Origin: Pradoshia eiseniae
Lineage (GTDB): Bacteria > Bacillota > Bacilli > Bacillales > Pradoshiaceae
Length of the DNA stretch: 52,384 nt
Reading direction: 5' to 3'
Assembly: GCF_002946355.1 (NCBI RefSeq)
Contig: NZ_PKOZ01000016.1
Coordinates: 1 to 52,384 of the forward strand
Shown: piece after piece, positions 16,661 through 25,256 of the stretch
Layout of the letters: the number at the start of each line of letters is the position of its first letter
Position numbering within the stretch: the first letter of the stretch is position 1
Notes under the pieces: model-generated
What the model was told of the DNA's origin: nothing
The model's input: only the letters and a program-made list of their open reading frames with translations
Databases searched by the model: none
Made by a program: the position numbers and the translations under genes

Positions 16661-17191
16661 ATGAAATTATATCAATATAAGGATAAAATCCCTTCCATAC
16701 ATAAATCTGCCTATATCGCTGATTACGCTGTCATTACCGGTGATGTGACAATTGGTGAACACTCAAGCATTTGGTTCAACACCGTCATCAGGGGTGATGT
16801 CGCTCCAGTCATAATCGGCAAAAATGTAAATGTACAGGATAATTCCGTCCTCCATCAAAGTCCTAATAATCCGCTGATTCTTGAAGATGATGTGACCATC
16901 GGACACCAATGTATCCTCCATAGCTGTCATGTAAAGAGCAAAGCCTTGGTCGGAATGGGCTCCATCATTCTAGATGGCGCTGAAATAGGCGAAGGAGCTT
17001 TCATTGGAGCAGGAAGCCTTGTCCCTCAAGGAAAAATCATCCCGCCAAACACCCTTGCTTTTGGCAGACCTGCCAAGGTTGTCCGGCCCCTGACTGAGGA
17101 GGATAAAAAAGATATGGACCGAATTTATAAGGAGTATGCTGAAAAAGGTCAATATTACGCAAGTTTACAGCCCATTCAGCCAAATCAATAA
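16661..17191 (+). CDS. ytoA: Gamma-carbonic-anhydrase-like protein YtoA
   Basis: A 176-residue left-handed beta-helix protein of the gamma carbonic anhydrase/YrdA/PaaY group. Hexapeptide repeats are seen from VITGDVTIGEHSSIWFNTVI through IILDGAEIGEGAFIGAG, and the metal-ligand histidines fit H65, H82 and H87 (GHQCILH). The open frame extends upstream to 16169 but that part is antisense to ytpA. GGAGG at 16649-16653 places the start at ATG 16661. It lies divergent to ytpA. Enzyme activity is not proven for this subgroup. Confidence 0.9.
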   Translation: MKLYQYKDKIPSIHKSAYIADYAVITGDVTIGEHSSIWFNTVIRGDVAPVIIGKNVNVQDNSVLHQSPNNPLILEDDVTIGHQCILHSCHVKSKALVGMGSIILDGAEIGEGAFIGAGSLVPQGKIIPPNTLAFGRPAKVVRPLTEEDKKDMDRIYKEYAEKGQYYASLQPIQPNQ

Positions 17192-17199
17192 ATCTGTCA

Positions 17200-17236
17200 A
17201 ATGGGGATACATCTTATTGTATACCCATTTTTTATT
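17200..17236 (+). terminator. ytoA terminator
   Basis: AATGGGGATAC (17200-17210) pairs with GTATACCCATT (17219-17229), with one internal mismatch, followed by TTTTTATT. Confidence 0.75.
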
Positions 17237-17433
17237 GCCTTTATCATTATTCCCGTCCATGAATAATAACGGTGATTTATGGTTCTTTATCTTTTAAGTA
17301 TAATCTTTCCAAACCGCAAATAGCAGAAAATGTCTCAGTCTTTTTTATCACAAGAACCTAATACAATAGATATCCATACTAATTGTACTGATTGAGAAAT
17401 GATTTGGTTTCATTTCTCTTCATTTTTTTAAAT

Positions 17434-17616
17434 GGCTTTGTTAAATATAAATGTTGATTTTCGTTACAGGTGGCTGCTTTCCGCGGGGCGGTCGGGGAGC
17501 CTCCCGGGCGCTTTCAGCGCCTGTGGGTCTCCCCTGTCCGCTAATCCCGCAGGAGTCAGCCACCTTCCACTACAATCAACGATGTTAAAGTATCAACACT
17601 AAACTTTAACAGAGCC
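17434..17616. mobile_element. MITE-like element with 8-bp target duplication
   Basis: A 183-bp non-coding element. The left end GGCTTTGTTAAA and the right end TTTAACAGAGCC are inverted repeats with one mismatch. TTTTAAAT lies directly outside both ends (17426-17433 and 17617-17624), an 8-bp target duplication. Inside, GTTGATT and AATCAAC plus GGTGGCTG and CAGCCACC form a nested palindrome with a GC-rich core (GGCGCTTTCAGCGCC), so it would fold strongly as RNA. The core resembles an intergenic repeat I recall from Bacillus genomes. No transposase is encoded. Ends and duplication length fit the IS6 or IS1595 style. Confidence 0.75.
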
Positions 17617-17621
17617 TTTTA

Positions 17622-17653
17622 AATAAAAGAGCATCCACGAAACGCGGATGCTC
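17622..17653 (-). terminator. asnB terminator
   Basis: GAGCATCC (17629-17636) pairs with GGATGCTC (17646-17653), with TTTTATTT following on the minus strand. It abuts the MITE-like element. Confidence 0.8.
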
Positions 17654-17663
17654 CAATTGACAA

Positions 17664-19550
17664 TTAAGACATCGTAACTAATTCTTCAGGCTTCGTTTGG
17701 AAAGGATACTTTTTTTCGATATATACTCCATGCCAGATCATGAACACGAGCACTGTCCAAATCTTACGGCTATAATCACCTTTTCCTTTCACATGGCCAT
17801 CGAGCAAACGGAAGATGACATCCTTATCGAATAGGTGATCGGTTTCACTATCAATAATCAGATCCATCGCCCAGTCATACATTTCATTTTTCAGCCAATG
17901 ACGAATAGGAACTGGAAATCCAAGTTTCTTTCTAGTCAGGACATGATCAGGAACAATTCCTTCAACCGCTTTCCTTAAAATATACTTGGTTGTTCCATGG
18001 CTAGTCTTCATGTCAGATGGAATCTGTGAGGCTACTTCAAACACTCTCTTATCTAGGAACGGTACGCGCAGTTCTAAGGAGTGTGCCATTGTCATACGGT
18101 CGGCTTTTAAGAGTATATCCCCTCTCAGCCATGTATGAATGTCAATATATTGCATCTTGCTGACATCCTCATAACCCGCAGTATCTTCATAGAATGGCGC
18201 TGTGATTTTCTTATAATCCAGCCCGTCGTGATAAGGCTTGTACAGCTCCTTCTTTTCGTTCTCCAAAAACATTTTTGCATTGCCGATATAACGTTCCTCC
18301 ATTGGTGTACAGCCTCGTTCAATGAAGCTCTTCCCTTTTACACCCTCAGGGAGTATGGCTGCAATCTGTTTAAGAGAGCGAGTTAAGATACGCGGCATTT
18401 TGGAGAATATTTCAAGCGATTGAGGTTCACGGTAAATATTGTATCCGCCAAACAGCTCATCCGCTCCTTCGCCTGACAATACAACCTTCACATGCTTCCT
18501 CGCTTCCCTTGACACAAAATAAAGCGGAACACATGCTGGGTCAGCCAATGGGTCATCAGCATGCCACATAATCTTCGGCAGCTCCTGCATATATTCTTCA
18601 GGTGTAATAATATAGCTTATATTTTCTACGTCCAGCTTTTCTGCTGTTTCTTTCGCTACGTCAATCTCGCTAAATCCTTCATGCTCAAATCCGACAGAGA
18701 ATGTCTTTATGCCGGGATGAGATTTCTTGGCGATAGAAGCGATGATAGATGAATCAATTCCGCCCGACAGAAAGGAGCCGACCGGTACGTCTGAGCGCAT
18801 ATGCTTTTGTACGCTGTCAATCATCACTTCCCGGATTTCCTCCACCCAAGTTTCTTCAGACTTTAGAGCCGGCGAAAACGCCGCTTTCCAATAACGCCCG
18901 ATCTCAATTGGCTCACCAATTTTTTTCTTTAAATAATGGCCTGGCAAAAGCTTTTGGATTCCTTCTGTCATAGTCTCTGGCTCTGGCACGAATTGATAAG
19001 TCAAATAGTTCTGCAAAGCATCCACATTGACCTTTTCCTCACCTGCAGCCAACACTATGCTTTTTTTCTCAGAGGCAAAGAATAGTTTCTCTCCCTCCTC
19101 TTTATAAAAGAAAGGCTTAATTCCAAATGGATCACGCGCAGCAAAGATGGATTTCTCCTCTTTGTCCCATATAACAAACCCAAACATGCCGCGGAGATAA
19201 TTGACAGCATCTTCTCCATAAAAAGCATACGCAGCGAGGATGGCTTCCGTATCAGAGTTTGTTTTAAATTCAAGCCCTTTAAAGGCAAGCTCTTCTCTAA
19301 GCTCCAAATAATTGTAAATTTCTCCATTAAAGATAATCCAGTATCGCTCATTCTCGAACGAGAGCGGCTGATGCCCGCTTTCAAGGTCAATGATGCTTAA
19401 ACGGCGGAACCCTAGTTGAATATGCTCATCCACATAAAATCCCTTATCATCCGGTCCCCTATGGTAAATAAGATTGTTCATTTTCTTTAAATCATCTGCG
19501 ACAACAGCGTCTTGGCATTGATTCCAAACACATCCAACGAAACCGCACAT
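17664..19550 (-). CDS. asnB: Asparagine synthetase (glutamine-hydrolysing)
   Basis: A 628-residue enzyme that makes asparagine from aspartate, glutamine and ATP. The frame opens at GTG 19568, but the catalytic cysteine must become the N-terminal residue, so ATG 19550 (MCGFVGCVWN) is the right start. The glutaminase domain shows RGPDDKG, RLSIIDL and FNGEIYNY. The synthetase domain has the ATP-pyrophosphatase loop SGGIDSS (about 262-268) and the GEGADELFGGY tract. A conventional ribosome site is not obvious: the nearest, GTGAGG, is 13 bases upstream. The position beside metK matches B. subtilis. Confidence 0.96.
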   Translation of the reverse strand: MCGFVGCVWNQCQDAVVADDLKKMNNLIYHRGPDDKGFYVDEHIQLGFRRLSIIDLESGHQPLSFENERYWIIFNGEIYNYLELREELAFKGLEFKTNSDTEAILAAYAFYGEDAVNYLRGMFGFVIWDKEEKSIFAARDPFGIKPFFYKEEGEKLFFASEKKSIVLAAGEEKVNVDALQNYLTYQFVPEPETMTEGIQKLLPGHYLKKKIGEPIEIGRYWKAAFSPALKSEETWVEEIREVMIDSVQKHMRSDVPVGSFLSGGIDSSIIASIAKKSHPGIKTFSVGFEHEGFSEIDVAKETAEKLDVENISYIITPEEYMQELPKIMWHADDPLADPACVPLYFVSREARKHVKVVLSGEGADELFGGYNIYREPQSLEIFSKMPRILTRSLKQIAAILPEGVKGKSFIERGCTPMEERYIGNAKMFLENEKKELYKPYHDGLDYKKITAPFYEDTAGYEDVSKMQYIDIHTWLRGDILLKADRMTMAHSLELRVPFLDKRVFEVASQIPSDMKTSHGTTKYILRKAVEGIVPDHVLTRKKLGFPVPIRHWLKNEMYDWAMDLIIDSETDHLFDKDVIFRLLDGHVKGKGDYSRKIWTVLVFMIWHGVYIEKKYPFQTKPEELVTMS

Positions 19551-19696
19551 TATTAATAAAAACCTCACTTATAAATTATTTATCATTCCGCCAACATATT
19601 ATCAGACTTTCTATGCATTAATTGTCGAAGAAAGAGTTATATTTTTCCTTTTTTATGAAATATATGTATTTTTTATAAATCTTTTGTCCAGTAAGA

Positions 19697-19731
19697 AGAA
19701 AAAACCTCAGGACTCGATATATCCTAAGGTA
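19697..19731 (-). terminator. Hairpin terminator upstream of asnB
   Basis: On the minus strand ACCTTAGGA pairs with TCCTGAGGT (19705-19713 and 19723-19731, one G-U pair), followed by TTTTTTC. It comes after the metK terminator and would stop any remaining read-through or a small transcript from 19707-19859. Confidence 0.6.
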
Positions 19732-19859
19732 AGATTTGATTCACAGACATAGGGAACGTCCATCACTTCCTGATTTTGTTTTATTTTTGGGTATTCTTTG
19801 CAAAAATAGCTGTCTCTATTCTCAAGGAATCCTTTCTTTGGCGGTCCTTCTAGTTCCAA
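19707..19859 (-). CDS. Possible small protein (50 aa)
   Basis: A short frame with TTG at 19859 and TGA at 19707-19709, the stop lying inside the stem of a following terminator. The product would start MELEGPPKKGFLENRDSYF and has two cysteines (C20 and C39) flanking a lysine-rich middle, ending LGYIES. Composition looks protein-like and the terminator directly after it suggests a transcript ends here, but the ribosome site is weak (AGG about 10 bases upstream) and I recognise no family. It may be a remnant or chance frame. Confidence 0.3.
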   Translation of the reverse strand: MELEGPPKKGFLENRDSYFCKEYPKIKQNQEVMDVPYVCESNLTLGYIES

Positions 19860-19883
19860 CGATGAAGAAAACCTGATTTAAAT

Positions 19884-19926
19884 AAAAAAACTGCAGACAA
19901 AATCACGAATGATTTTATCTGCAGTC
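19884..19926 (-). terminator. metK terminator
   Basis: CTGCAGA (19891-19897) pairs with TCTGCAG (19918-19924), extended by AAAATCA/TGATTTT inside, and the A run at 19884-19890 supplies the T tract on the minus strand. Confidence 0.85.
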
Positions 19927-19944
19927 TGTACACCTTATAGTCGT

Positions 19945-21144
19945 TTAAATTGCCGCTTGTGCGCGCAAGTCTTCAGCCTTATCTGTTTTTTCCCATGGAA
20001 GATTCAGATCGTTGCGGCCAAAATGACCATAAGCAGCTGTTTGCTTGTAGATTGGACGTCGGAGATCAAGCATTTTGATAATGCCTGCTGGACGAAGATC
20101 AAAGTTCACACGGATAAGTTCCACTAACTTCTCTTCATCTATCTTGCCAGTACCGAATGTGTTCACGGAGATGGATACAGGCTGTGCAACACCAATCGCA
20201 TAAGCCAGCTGGACCTCAGCCTTTTCAGCAAGACCTGCCGCTACGATGTTCTTCGCTACGTATCTTGCCGCATAAGCTGCGGAACGGTCCACTTTTGTTG
20301 CATCCTTTCCTGAGAACGCGCCGCCGCCATGACGAGCGTACCCGCCATACGTATCAACGATGATTTTGCGTCCAGTTAATCCAGCATCGCCTTGCGGTCC
20401 GCCAATAACAAAGCGGCCTGTTGGGTTGATGAAGTATTTTGTCGATTCATCAATTAAATGTGCTGGGACAACCGGTTTGATCACATGCTCCTTCAAATCC
20501 GCCTGAATTTCCTCCAATGTTGTTTCCGGATCATGCTGAGTCGAAATGACAATTGTATCTACGCGAACTGGTTTGTCATTCTCATCATACTCAACCGTGA
20601 CTTGAGTCTTGCCATCCGGTCGCAAGTATGGGAGTACCTCTTGTTTCCGAACCTCTGTCAATCTTCTTGATAACTGGTGGGCAAGTGAAATTGGAAGAGG
20701 CATTAGTTCCTCAGTTTCATTGCAGGCAAACCCGAACATTAAACCTTGGTCACCGGCACCGATGGCTTCGATTTCTTGATCTGTCATCGTTCCTTCACGA
20801 GATTCAAGTGCCTGGTCCACCCCTTGGGCAATGTCCGCTGATTGTTCATCAATGGAAGTCAAAACAGCACAAGTCTCTGCATCAAATCCGTACTTCGCCC
20901 TTGTATAGCCAATTCCTTTAATCGTTTCACGCACAATTTTCGGGATATCCACATAAGTAGATGTCGTAATCTCTCCAGCGACAAGCACAAGACCTGTCGT
21001 TACAGACGTTTCACAAGCCACGCGCGCATTGGGATCCTTTGCAAGAATCTCATCTAGAATAGAATCGGAAATCTGATCGCAAATCTTGTCCGGATGTCCC
21101 TCTGTTACAGATTCGGATGTAAACAAATGTCTTTTAGTCGACAT
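19945..21144 (-). CDS. metK: S-adenosylmethionine synthetase
   Basis: A 399-residue enzyme that makes S-adenosylmethionine from methionine and ATP. The signature [12 protein letters not shown] is at 16-27, [10 protein letters not shown] begins at 129, and GGGAFSGKD near 270 forms the phosphate loop. Length and motifs are complete. The start ATG 21144 has AAGGAGGAG upstream. A SAM-I riboswitch and terminator precede it, so its own product represses it. It is divergent from pckA as in B. subtilis. Its product serves YtqA, YtqB and the LuxS cycle in the same window. Confidence 0.98.
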   Translation of the reverse strand: MSTKRHLFTSESVTEGHPDKICDQISDSILDEILAKDPNARVACETSVTTGLVLVAGEITTSTYVDIPKIVRETIKGIGYTRAKYGFDAETCAVLTSIDEQSADIAQGVDQALESREGTMTDQEIEAIGAGDQGLMFGFACNETEELMPLPISLAHQLSRRLTEVRKQEVLPYLRPDGKTQVTVEYDENDKPVRVDTIVISTQHDPETTLEEIQADLKEHVIKPVVPAHLIDESTKYFINPTGRFVIGGPQGDAGLTGRKIIVDTYGGYARHGGGAFSGKDATKVDRSAAYAARYVAKNIVAAGLAEKAEVQLAYAIGVAQPVSISVNTFGTGKIDEEKLVELIRVNFDLRPAGIIKMLDLRRPIYKQTAAYGHFGRNDLNLPWEKTDKAEDLRAQAAI

Positions 21145-21211
21145 AAAAACTCCTCCTTAAATTCTTCTCTATGACGGCTACTCATTATCTTTAGTCATGT
21201 CCTGAATGCAC

Positions 21212-21400
21212 AAAAAAAGACCTTCCTAAAGAGGAAAGGTCTAATATCTCACGAAATTCGCCTTTCACTCTCATCGTTCAAGGCTTCTATTAGCCTTGCA
21301 TCAAGTTAGCACCTTTGCGTGAACCTCCATGGATTCAAACTGCAGGTTGCCCCGGCTTCATAGAGCTTTGTTCCCTCCACCGAGTCTTGATAAGAGTATC
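21212..21400 (-). promoter_or_regulatory. SAM-I riboswitch (S-box) with terminator
   Basis: The minus strand shows CTTATCAAGA, GGTGGAGGGA, ATGAAGCCGGGGCAACC and AAGGTGCTAACTTGATGCAAG, the conserved S-box blocks, closing with GATGAGAGTGA as the 3' side of P1. A terminator follows, AGACCTTCCT (21218-21227) with AGGAAAGGTCT (21232-21242) and a T run. Binding of S-adenosylmethionine should cause termination before metK. Confidence 0.96.
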
Positions 21401-21414
21401 CGTTTCAAAGTTAA

Positions 21415-21444
21415 ATCTTAACTTAATATACTATGAACTGTCAA
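21415..21444 (-). promoter_or_regulatory. metK promoter
   Basis: TTGACA (21439-21444), 18 bases and TAAGAT (21415-21420) on the minus strand, immediately before the S-box leader. Confidence 0.6.
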
Positions 21445-21662
21445 TATATGTGCATGATATAACGCATGAAATCTAAGGACAACAGGTATCGAAATAGTGC
21501 GAATAAACTGATATAATTATTGTGAATAATTAAACAAAGTACTTTAGAAATATATTAGAATGAGCTCCGCCTATGCTGCTTGAGGGAGGGAATGTTCTTA
21601 CGGTTTAGAGAAGGTTGGTTAATATTTTTATTTACCTAATTAGTATGTTCAATTAATACGAA

Positions 21663-21673
21663 TATGTTATACT
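21663..21673 (+). promoter_or_regulatory. CcpN-type operator at the pckA promoter
   Basis: TATGTTATACT fits the CcpN consensus TRTGHYATAYW exactly and overlaps a TATACT -10-like hexamer (21668-21673). In B. subtilis CcpN represses pckA and gapB on glycolytic carbon sources. The rest of the 21445-21662 gap holds no reading frame that I can support. Confidence 0.65.
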
Positions 21674-21722
21674 ATTTTCCATACGAGAGATAAATACAAT
21701 AATTGGAAGAGGATGATTTCTT

Positions 21723-23309
21723 ATGAACCAAGTTGAAATATCCAATGAGTTGAAACCACAGCTAACAAATGAGAATATGCACATCCAGTTATCCGTTCCT
21801 CAATTGGTTGAAAAAGTATTAGCAAGAAACGAAGGAATCCTGACATCAACCGGTGCCGTTAAAGCGGAGACAGGGAAGTATACCGGTCGATCTCCGAAAG
21901 ATAAATATATTGTAGAAGAAGCATCCTCAAAAGACAAAATCGACTGGGGAAATGTGAATAGGCCTATTTCCGAGGATGCATTCGCTAACCTATATGAAAA
22001 AGTCATTAACTACTTAAACGAGAAAGATGAGCTCTTCGTTTTCAACGGCTATGCTGGCGCTGATCAAGATTACCGCCTTCCTATTCAAGTAATCAACGAA
22101 TATGCATGGCATAACCTCTTTATCCACCAGCTGCTCATTCGTCCTACAGCACAAGAGCTAGGAAGCCATCACTCCGAGTTTACGATTATTTGTGCGCCTG
22201 GGTTTAAGGCAGATCCAGCAGTAGACGGAACGAATTCAGAAACGTTCATCATCATTTCTTTCGAAAAGAAGATTGTCTTAATCGGCGGTACAGAATACGC
22301 TGGGGAAATGAAGAAATCTGTCTTCTCCATCATGAACTATTTGCTGCCTGAGAGGGATGTATTCTCCATGCACTGTTCAGCCAATGTCGGCCAGGAAGGA
22401 GATGTCGCCTTATTCTTCGGTCTCTCCGGTACAGGCAAAACTACTTTGTCTGCTGACCCGAGCCGCCGATTGATTGGGGATGATGAACATGGCTGGTCTC
22501 CTAGCGGCGTCTTTAATATTGAAGGCGGCTGTTATGCAAAATGCATCAATCTTTCCCGGGAGAAGGAGCCGCAAATCTTTGATGCCATCCGCTTTGGATC
22601 TGTCCTTGAGAATGTCATGGTTGATGAGAAGACAAGAATCGCAGATTATGACAACGGCTTCCTGACGGAAAACACACGGGCAGCATACCCAATTGATGCC
22701 ATCAGCAATATCGTTAATCCAAGCGTAGCCGGGCATCCAACGACGATTATCTTTTTGACTGCTGACGCATTCGGTGTTCTTCCACCGATCAGCAAACTCA
22801 CAAAAGAACAGGCGATGTATCATTTCCTTAGTGGCTATACAAGCAAACTTGCCGGAACAGAACGCGGAATTACCGCTCCTGAGGCTACCTTCTCAACCTG
22901 CTTCGGTTCTCCGTTCCTGCCATTACAGCCAACTCGCTATGCTGATATGCTCGGCAAGAGTATCGAGGAACATAATGTACAAGTTTACCTTGTAAACACA
23001 GGATGGACAGGCGGAGTATATGGTACAGGAAGCCGAATGAAGCTTTCCTACACGCGCTTAATGGTGCAAGCTGCCCTTGAGGGTGAGCTGAATAATGTTG
23101 AAACCATAAAAGACAGCATATTCGGGTTGCACATCCCGCTTCATGTTCCAGGAGTTCCCGATTTAGTCCTCCAACCAAATAAAACATGGGCGGACGAAGA
23201 AGCTTACAACAAAAAAGCGCATGAATTAGCAGCAAAGTTCCGGGAGAATTTCTTGTCATTCAAGAATATTGACCCTAGTATTGTCATTAAGGGCGGGCCA
23301 ATCGCCTAA
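21723..23309 (+). CDS. pckA: Phosphoenolpyruvate carboxykinase (ATP)
   Basis: A 528-residue ATP-dependent PEP carboxykinase that converts oxaloacetate to PEP in gluconeogenesis. The kinase-1a P-loop [11 protein letters not shown] is at 233-243, followed by the metal-binding [14 protein letters not shown], and the N-terminal [10 protein letters not shown] substrate tract is at 55-64. Length is normal. Ribosome site AGAGGATG is spaced from ATG 21723. A CcpN-like operator overlaps the presumed promoter, so repression by glucose is expected. Divergent from metK, as in B. subtilis, and ends in a strong terminator. Confidence 0.97.
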   Translation: MNQVEISNELKPQLTNENMHIQLSVPQLVEKVLARNEGILTSTGAVKAETGKYTGRSPKDKYIVEEASSKDKIDWGNVNRPISEDAFANLYEKVINYLNEKDELFVFNGYAGADQDYRLPIQVINEYAWHNLFIHQLLIRPTAQELGSHHSEFTIICAPGFKADPAVDGTNSETFIIISFEKKIVLIGGTEYAGEMKKSVFSIMNYLLPERDVFSMHCSANVGQEGDVALFFGLSGTGKTTLSADPSRRLIGDDEHGWSPSGVFNIEGGCYAKCINLSREKEPQIFDAIRFGSVLENVMVDEKTRIADYDNGFLTENTRAAYPIDAISNIVNPSVAGHPTTIIFLTADAFGVLPPISKLTKEQAMYHFLSGYTSKLAGTERGITAPEATFSTCFGSPFLPLQPTRYADMLGKSIEEHNVQVYLVNTGWTGGVYGTGSRMKLSYTRLMVQAALEGELNNVETIKDSIFGLHIPLHVPGVPDLVLQPNKTWADEEAYNKKAHELAAKFRENFLSFKNIDPSIVIKGGPIA

Positions 23310-23317
23310 TATAGCCA

Positions 23318-23348
23318 AAAGCGGAGAAAGGTTTCTCCGCTTTTTTTC
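23318..23348 (+). terminator. pckA terminator
   Basis: AAAGCGGAGAAA (23318-23329) pairs with TTTCTCCGCTTT (23332-23343), with more T residues after it. Confidence 0.9.
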
Positions 23349-23363
23349 ATGATTTTGTATCAT

Positions 23364-23927
23364 TTAGCGCTCTATCTTTTCAACAAGCGGCCACCTTACA
23401 TGCCATTTCTTCATCTCGATCCTTCTCTCATATATGTTCATACGCTCTTTTGACTCTGAAAAGAAAGTGGTAGGGCGTATCTTCATCATTAGAAGATCAT
23501 GAATGCCCCAGGGTGCAATTAACTGCAGCTTCCCTTGCTCATCCAATTTGACCCCAAGGGCACTTACTGTTTCAGGGAATTTAGATATGGCATCACGCGA
23601 AGACGCATACGGTGTTATTCTATTAACTACATGCATGCGTGCCTCATTCTTTACCGACCACGGTCTTCCGGGAAGCAATTGCCGCAGTTGACGCTCTAAC
23701 TCCTTCTCTACACTCTCCTCTGCTTGTTCCTCATCAAAATAGATAAAATCAATATCTGGAAGGGGGCTACGCTTAGTATATCCATGCAAGATATCCCATA
23801 CCTTTGTGCGGACAAACCCCGCACAAATCCACCAATCAGGCTTATGTATGGCACGCGCTGCCTCAAGAGTCTCCATCATCCAACGATCTTGTTCGATGGC
23901 TTTAAGGATATCTGCCTCGTTCTCCAA
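23364..23927 (-). CDS. Nucleotidyltransferase-like protein (DUF925)
   Basis: A protein of about 187 residues with the DUF925 pattern: DRWMMETLEAARAIHKPDWW, then AGFVRTKVWDILHGY, and the acidic pair in PDIDFIYFDEEQ that would bind metal in a polymerase-beta-like nucleotidyltransferase fold. The C terminus carries the typical RMNIYERRIEMKKW segment. The open frame begins at TTG 23984, but a strong GGGGGG lies seven bases before TTG 23927, and family members begin close to the DRW motif. An ATG at 23957 is a third option. Substrate unknown. It converges with pckA. Confidence 0.82.
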   Translation of the reverse strand: MENEADILKAIEQDRWMMETLEAARAIHKPDWWICAGFVRTKVWDILHGYTKRSPLPDIDFIYFDEEQAEESVEKELERQLRQLLPGRPWSVKNEARMHVVNRITPYASSRDAISKFPETVSALGVKLDEQGKLQLIAPWGIHDLLMMKIRPTTFFSESKERMNIYERRIEMKKWHVRWPLVEKIER

Positions 23928-24015
23928 TCCCTGTCCCCCCTTTTCATACCAACTCATCCCTTCACCAATTTTAATAAATACCAAATCCTATCCATTCTTT
24001 GTTTAAGGAAATAGC

Positions 24016-24050
24016 AAAAAAGCAAACAGCCGTATGAATCTGTTTGCTTT
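24016..24050 (-). terminator. ytmB terminator
   Basis: AGCAAACAG (24021-24029) pairs with CTGTTTGCT (24040-24048), and A residues before it give TTTTTT on the minus strand. Confidence 0.85.
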
Positions 24051-24056
24051 ACTCTC

Positions 24057-24299
24057 TTAGTTGCTTGAATTCAAGGAGATGAACTGATAAGTAATCGTTG
24101 TCTTGGCATTCTCCCATTCAACTTTCTTGATCAATGCGGTCCCTCTTGTCTCTCCCTCCAAGGTTCTTCTAATTTCTATCGGGATATCGATTGGGTATAT
24201 TCTGTAGCCGTCCTTTTGCAGTGTAAAGAGATTTTCTTGTACACGTTTTTCATTTGATTTCGTCACAATGAGGGTATTCAACTCCATTGGCATGCCCAC
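24057..24299 (-). CDS. ytmB: DUF2584 protein YtmB
   Basis: An 80-residue protein of the DUF2584 family (B. subtilis YtmB). It begins MGMPMELNTLIVTKSNEKR and contains FTLQKDGYRIYPIDIPIEIR. The frame opens at TTG 24308 directly against GGGGGAG, so the in-frame GTG at 24299, nine bases after it, is the true start and gives the family's normal N terminus. Function unknown, probably a small beta-rich cytosolic protein. It follows ytmA by 23 bases and is probably cotranscribed. Confidence 0.85.
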   Translation of the reverse strand: MGMPMELNTLIVTKSNEKRVQENLFTLQKDGYRIYPIDIPIEIRRTLEGETRGTALIKKVEWENAKTTITYQFISLNSSN

Positions 24300-24322
24300 A
24301 TTATTCAACTCCCCCGTTTATT

Positions 24323-25147
24323 CTACTTACCTACTATCGTACCATTGGAAGCCGTTTCTTTCATCCATTTCGTCAAATCCCGTACGATTTGGCGGTTTAT
24401 TTTTGGCGGGAAATAATGCGTGAAACCTGGAAAATACCATGTTTCCGCTTGCTTTTGCGTATTCGTCAGCCGTTCCTCGAGCATCACGGCATGCTGGATT
24501 GAAACATTTTCATCTTCCTCTCCATGAATGATAAGAACATCACAGCGAATCTTATCTGCATGATAGAGCGGTGTGCGCGCTTTGTAGGCATCGGGATATT
24601 TCATGGGGCTTCCGCCAATGACCCGTTTGAGCATTCTCCGGAGATCAATCCGCTCTTCATAGGTGAGAATCATGTCAGAAACACCGCCCCACGTCACAAG
24701 GGAGGCTGCCTCAGGACAGCTGATAGCCGTCCAAAGGGCCATTATTCCGCCGCGCGAGAAGCCGAACAGATGGATCCTGTCAGGCTTGACCATTGGATGC
24801 CTCTTCAATAATTCAAAGCCAGCAATCGCATCCCAGCGATCCTCAAGGGCAAAGTCCTCATCCCCCTCCCCTCCTTGATTCCCTCGATAAAAGGGAGCAA
24901 AGACGACAAATCCTTGAGAGGCAAATTGTATAATCCGGCTTGGCCTAACCGTGCCGACATTTTTAATACCGCCGCGCAAATATAGAAATCCATCATACAT
25001 TCCCGCATCTTTTGGCTCAGCAAGCAATCCCTTTACGACCAATCCATTCGAAAGATAGCTCACCATATATAAAGAAATCCTTGGGTGCGGGGAAGGATAT
25101 CGTCTTTTTTCGACTATTTCTCCAAGTTTAGAGAACTGCTGTTCCAC
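24323..25147 (-). CDS. ytmA: Alpha/beta hydrolase YtmA (prolyl oligopeptidase-like)
   Basis: A 274-residue serine hydrolase of the S9/dienelactone hydrolase-like group. The nucleophile elbow GFSRGG is at 129-134 (Ser131), FAPFYRGNQGGEGDEDF resembles the loop of acylaminoacyl-peptidase relatives, HGEEDENVS carries the acid, and the histidine in GFTHYF completes the triad. There is no signal peptide. GTG 25147 is the likely start, with AAAGGA ten bases upstream. It corresponds to B. subtilis YtmA by sequence and position. Natural substrate unknown. Confidence 0.82.
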   Translation of the reverse strand: MEQQFSKLGEIVEKRRYPSPHPRISLYMVSYLSNGLVVKGLLAEPKDAGMYDGFLYLRGGIKNVGTVRPSRIIQFASQGFVVFAPFYRGNQGGEGDEDFALEDRWDAIAGFELLKRHPMVKPDRIHLFGFSRGGIMALWTAISCPEAASLVTWGGVSDMILTYEERIDLRRMLKRVIGGSPMKYPDAYKARTPLYHADKIRCDVLIIHGEEDENVSIQHAVMLEERLTNTQKQAETWYFPGFTHYFPPKINRQIVRDLTKWMKETASNGTIVGK

Positions 25148-25256
25148 ATCGCCTCAATCCTTTCACATATAGGCCTTCACACATTTTTTCATGAATACAT
25201 ACAATGCAAGTATCAAACCTACGGCATACATATTGCCTGTTAAGGAGGAATTTCCC

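Noticed and set aside
25148..25256. TPP riboswitch before ytlA, as the THI5-like family might suggest
   Set aside because: The gap is only about 110 bases and contains none of the conserved TPP aptamer segments.
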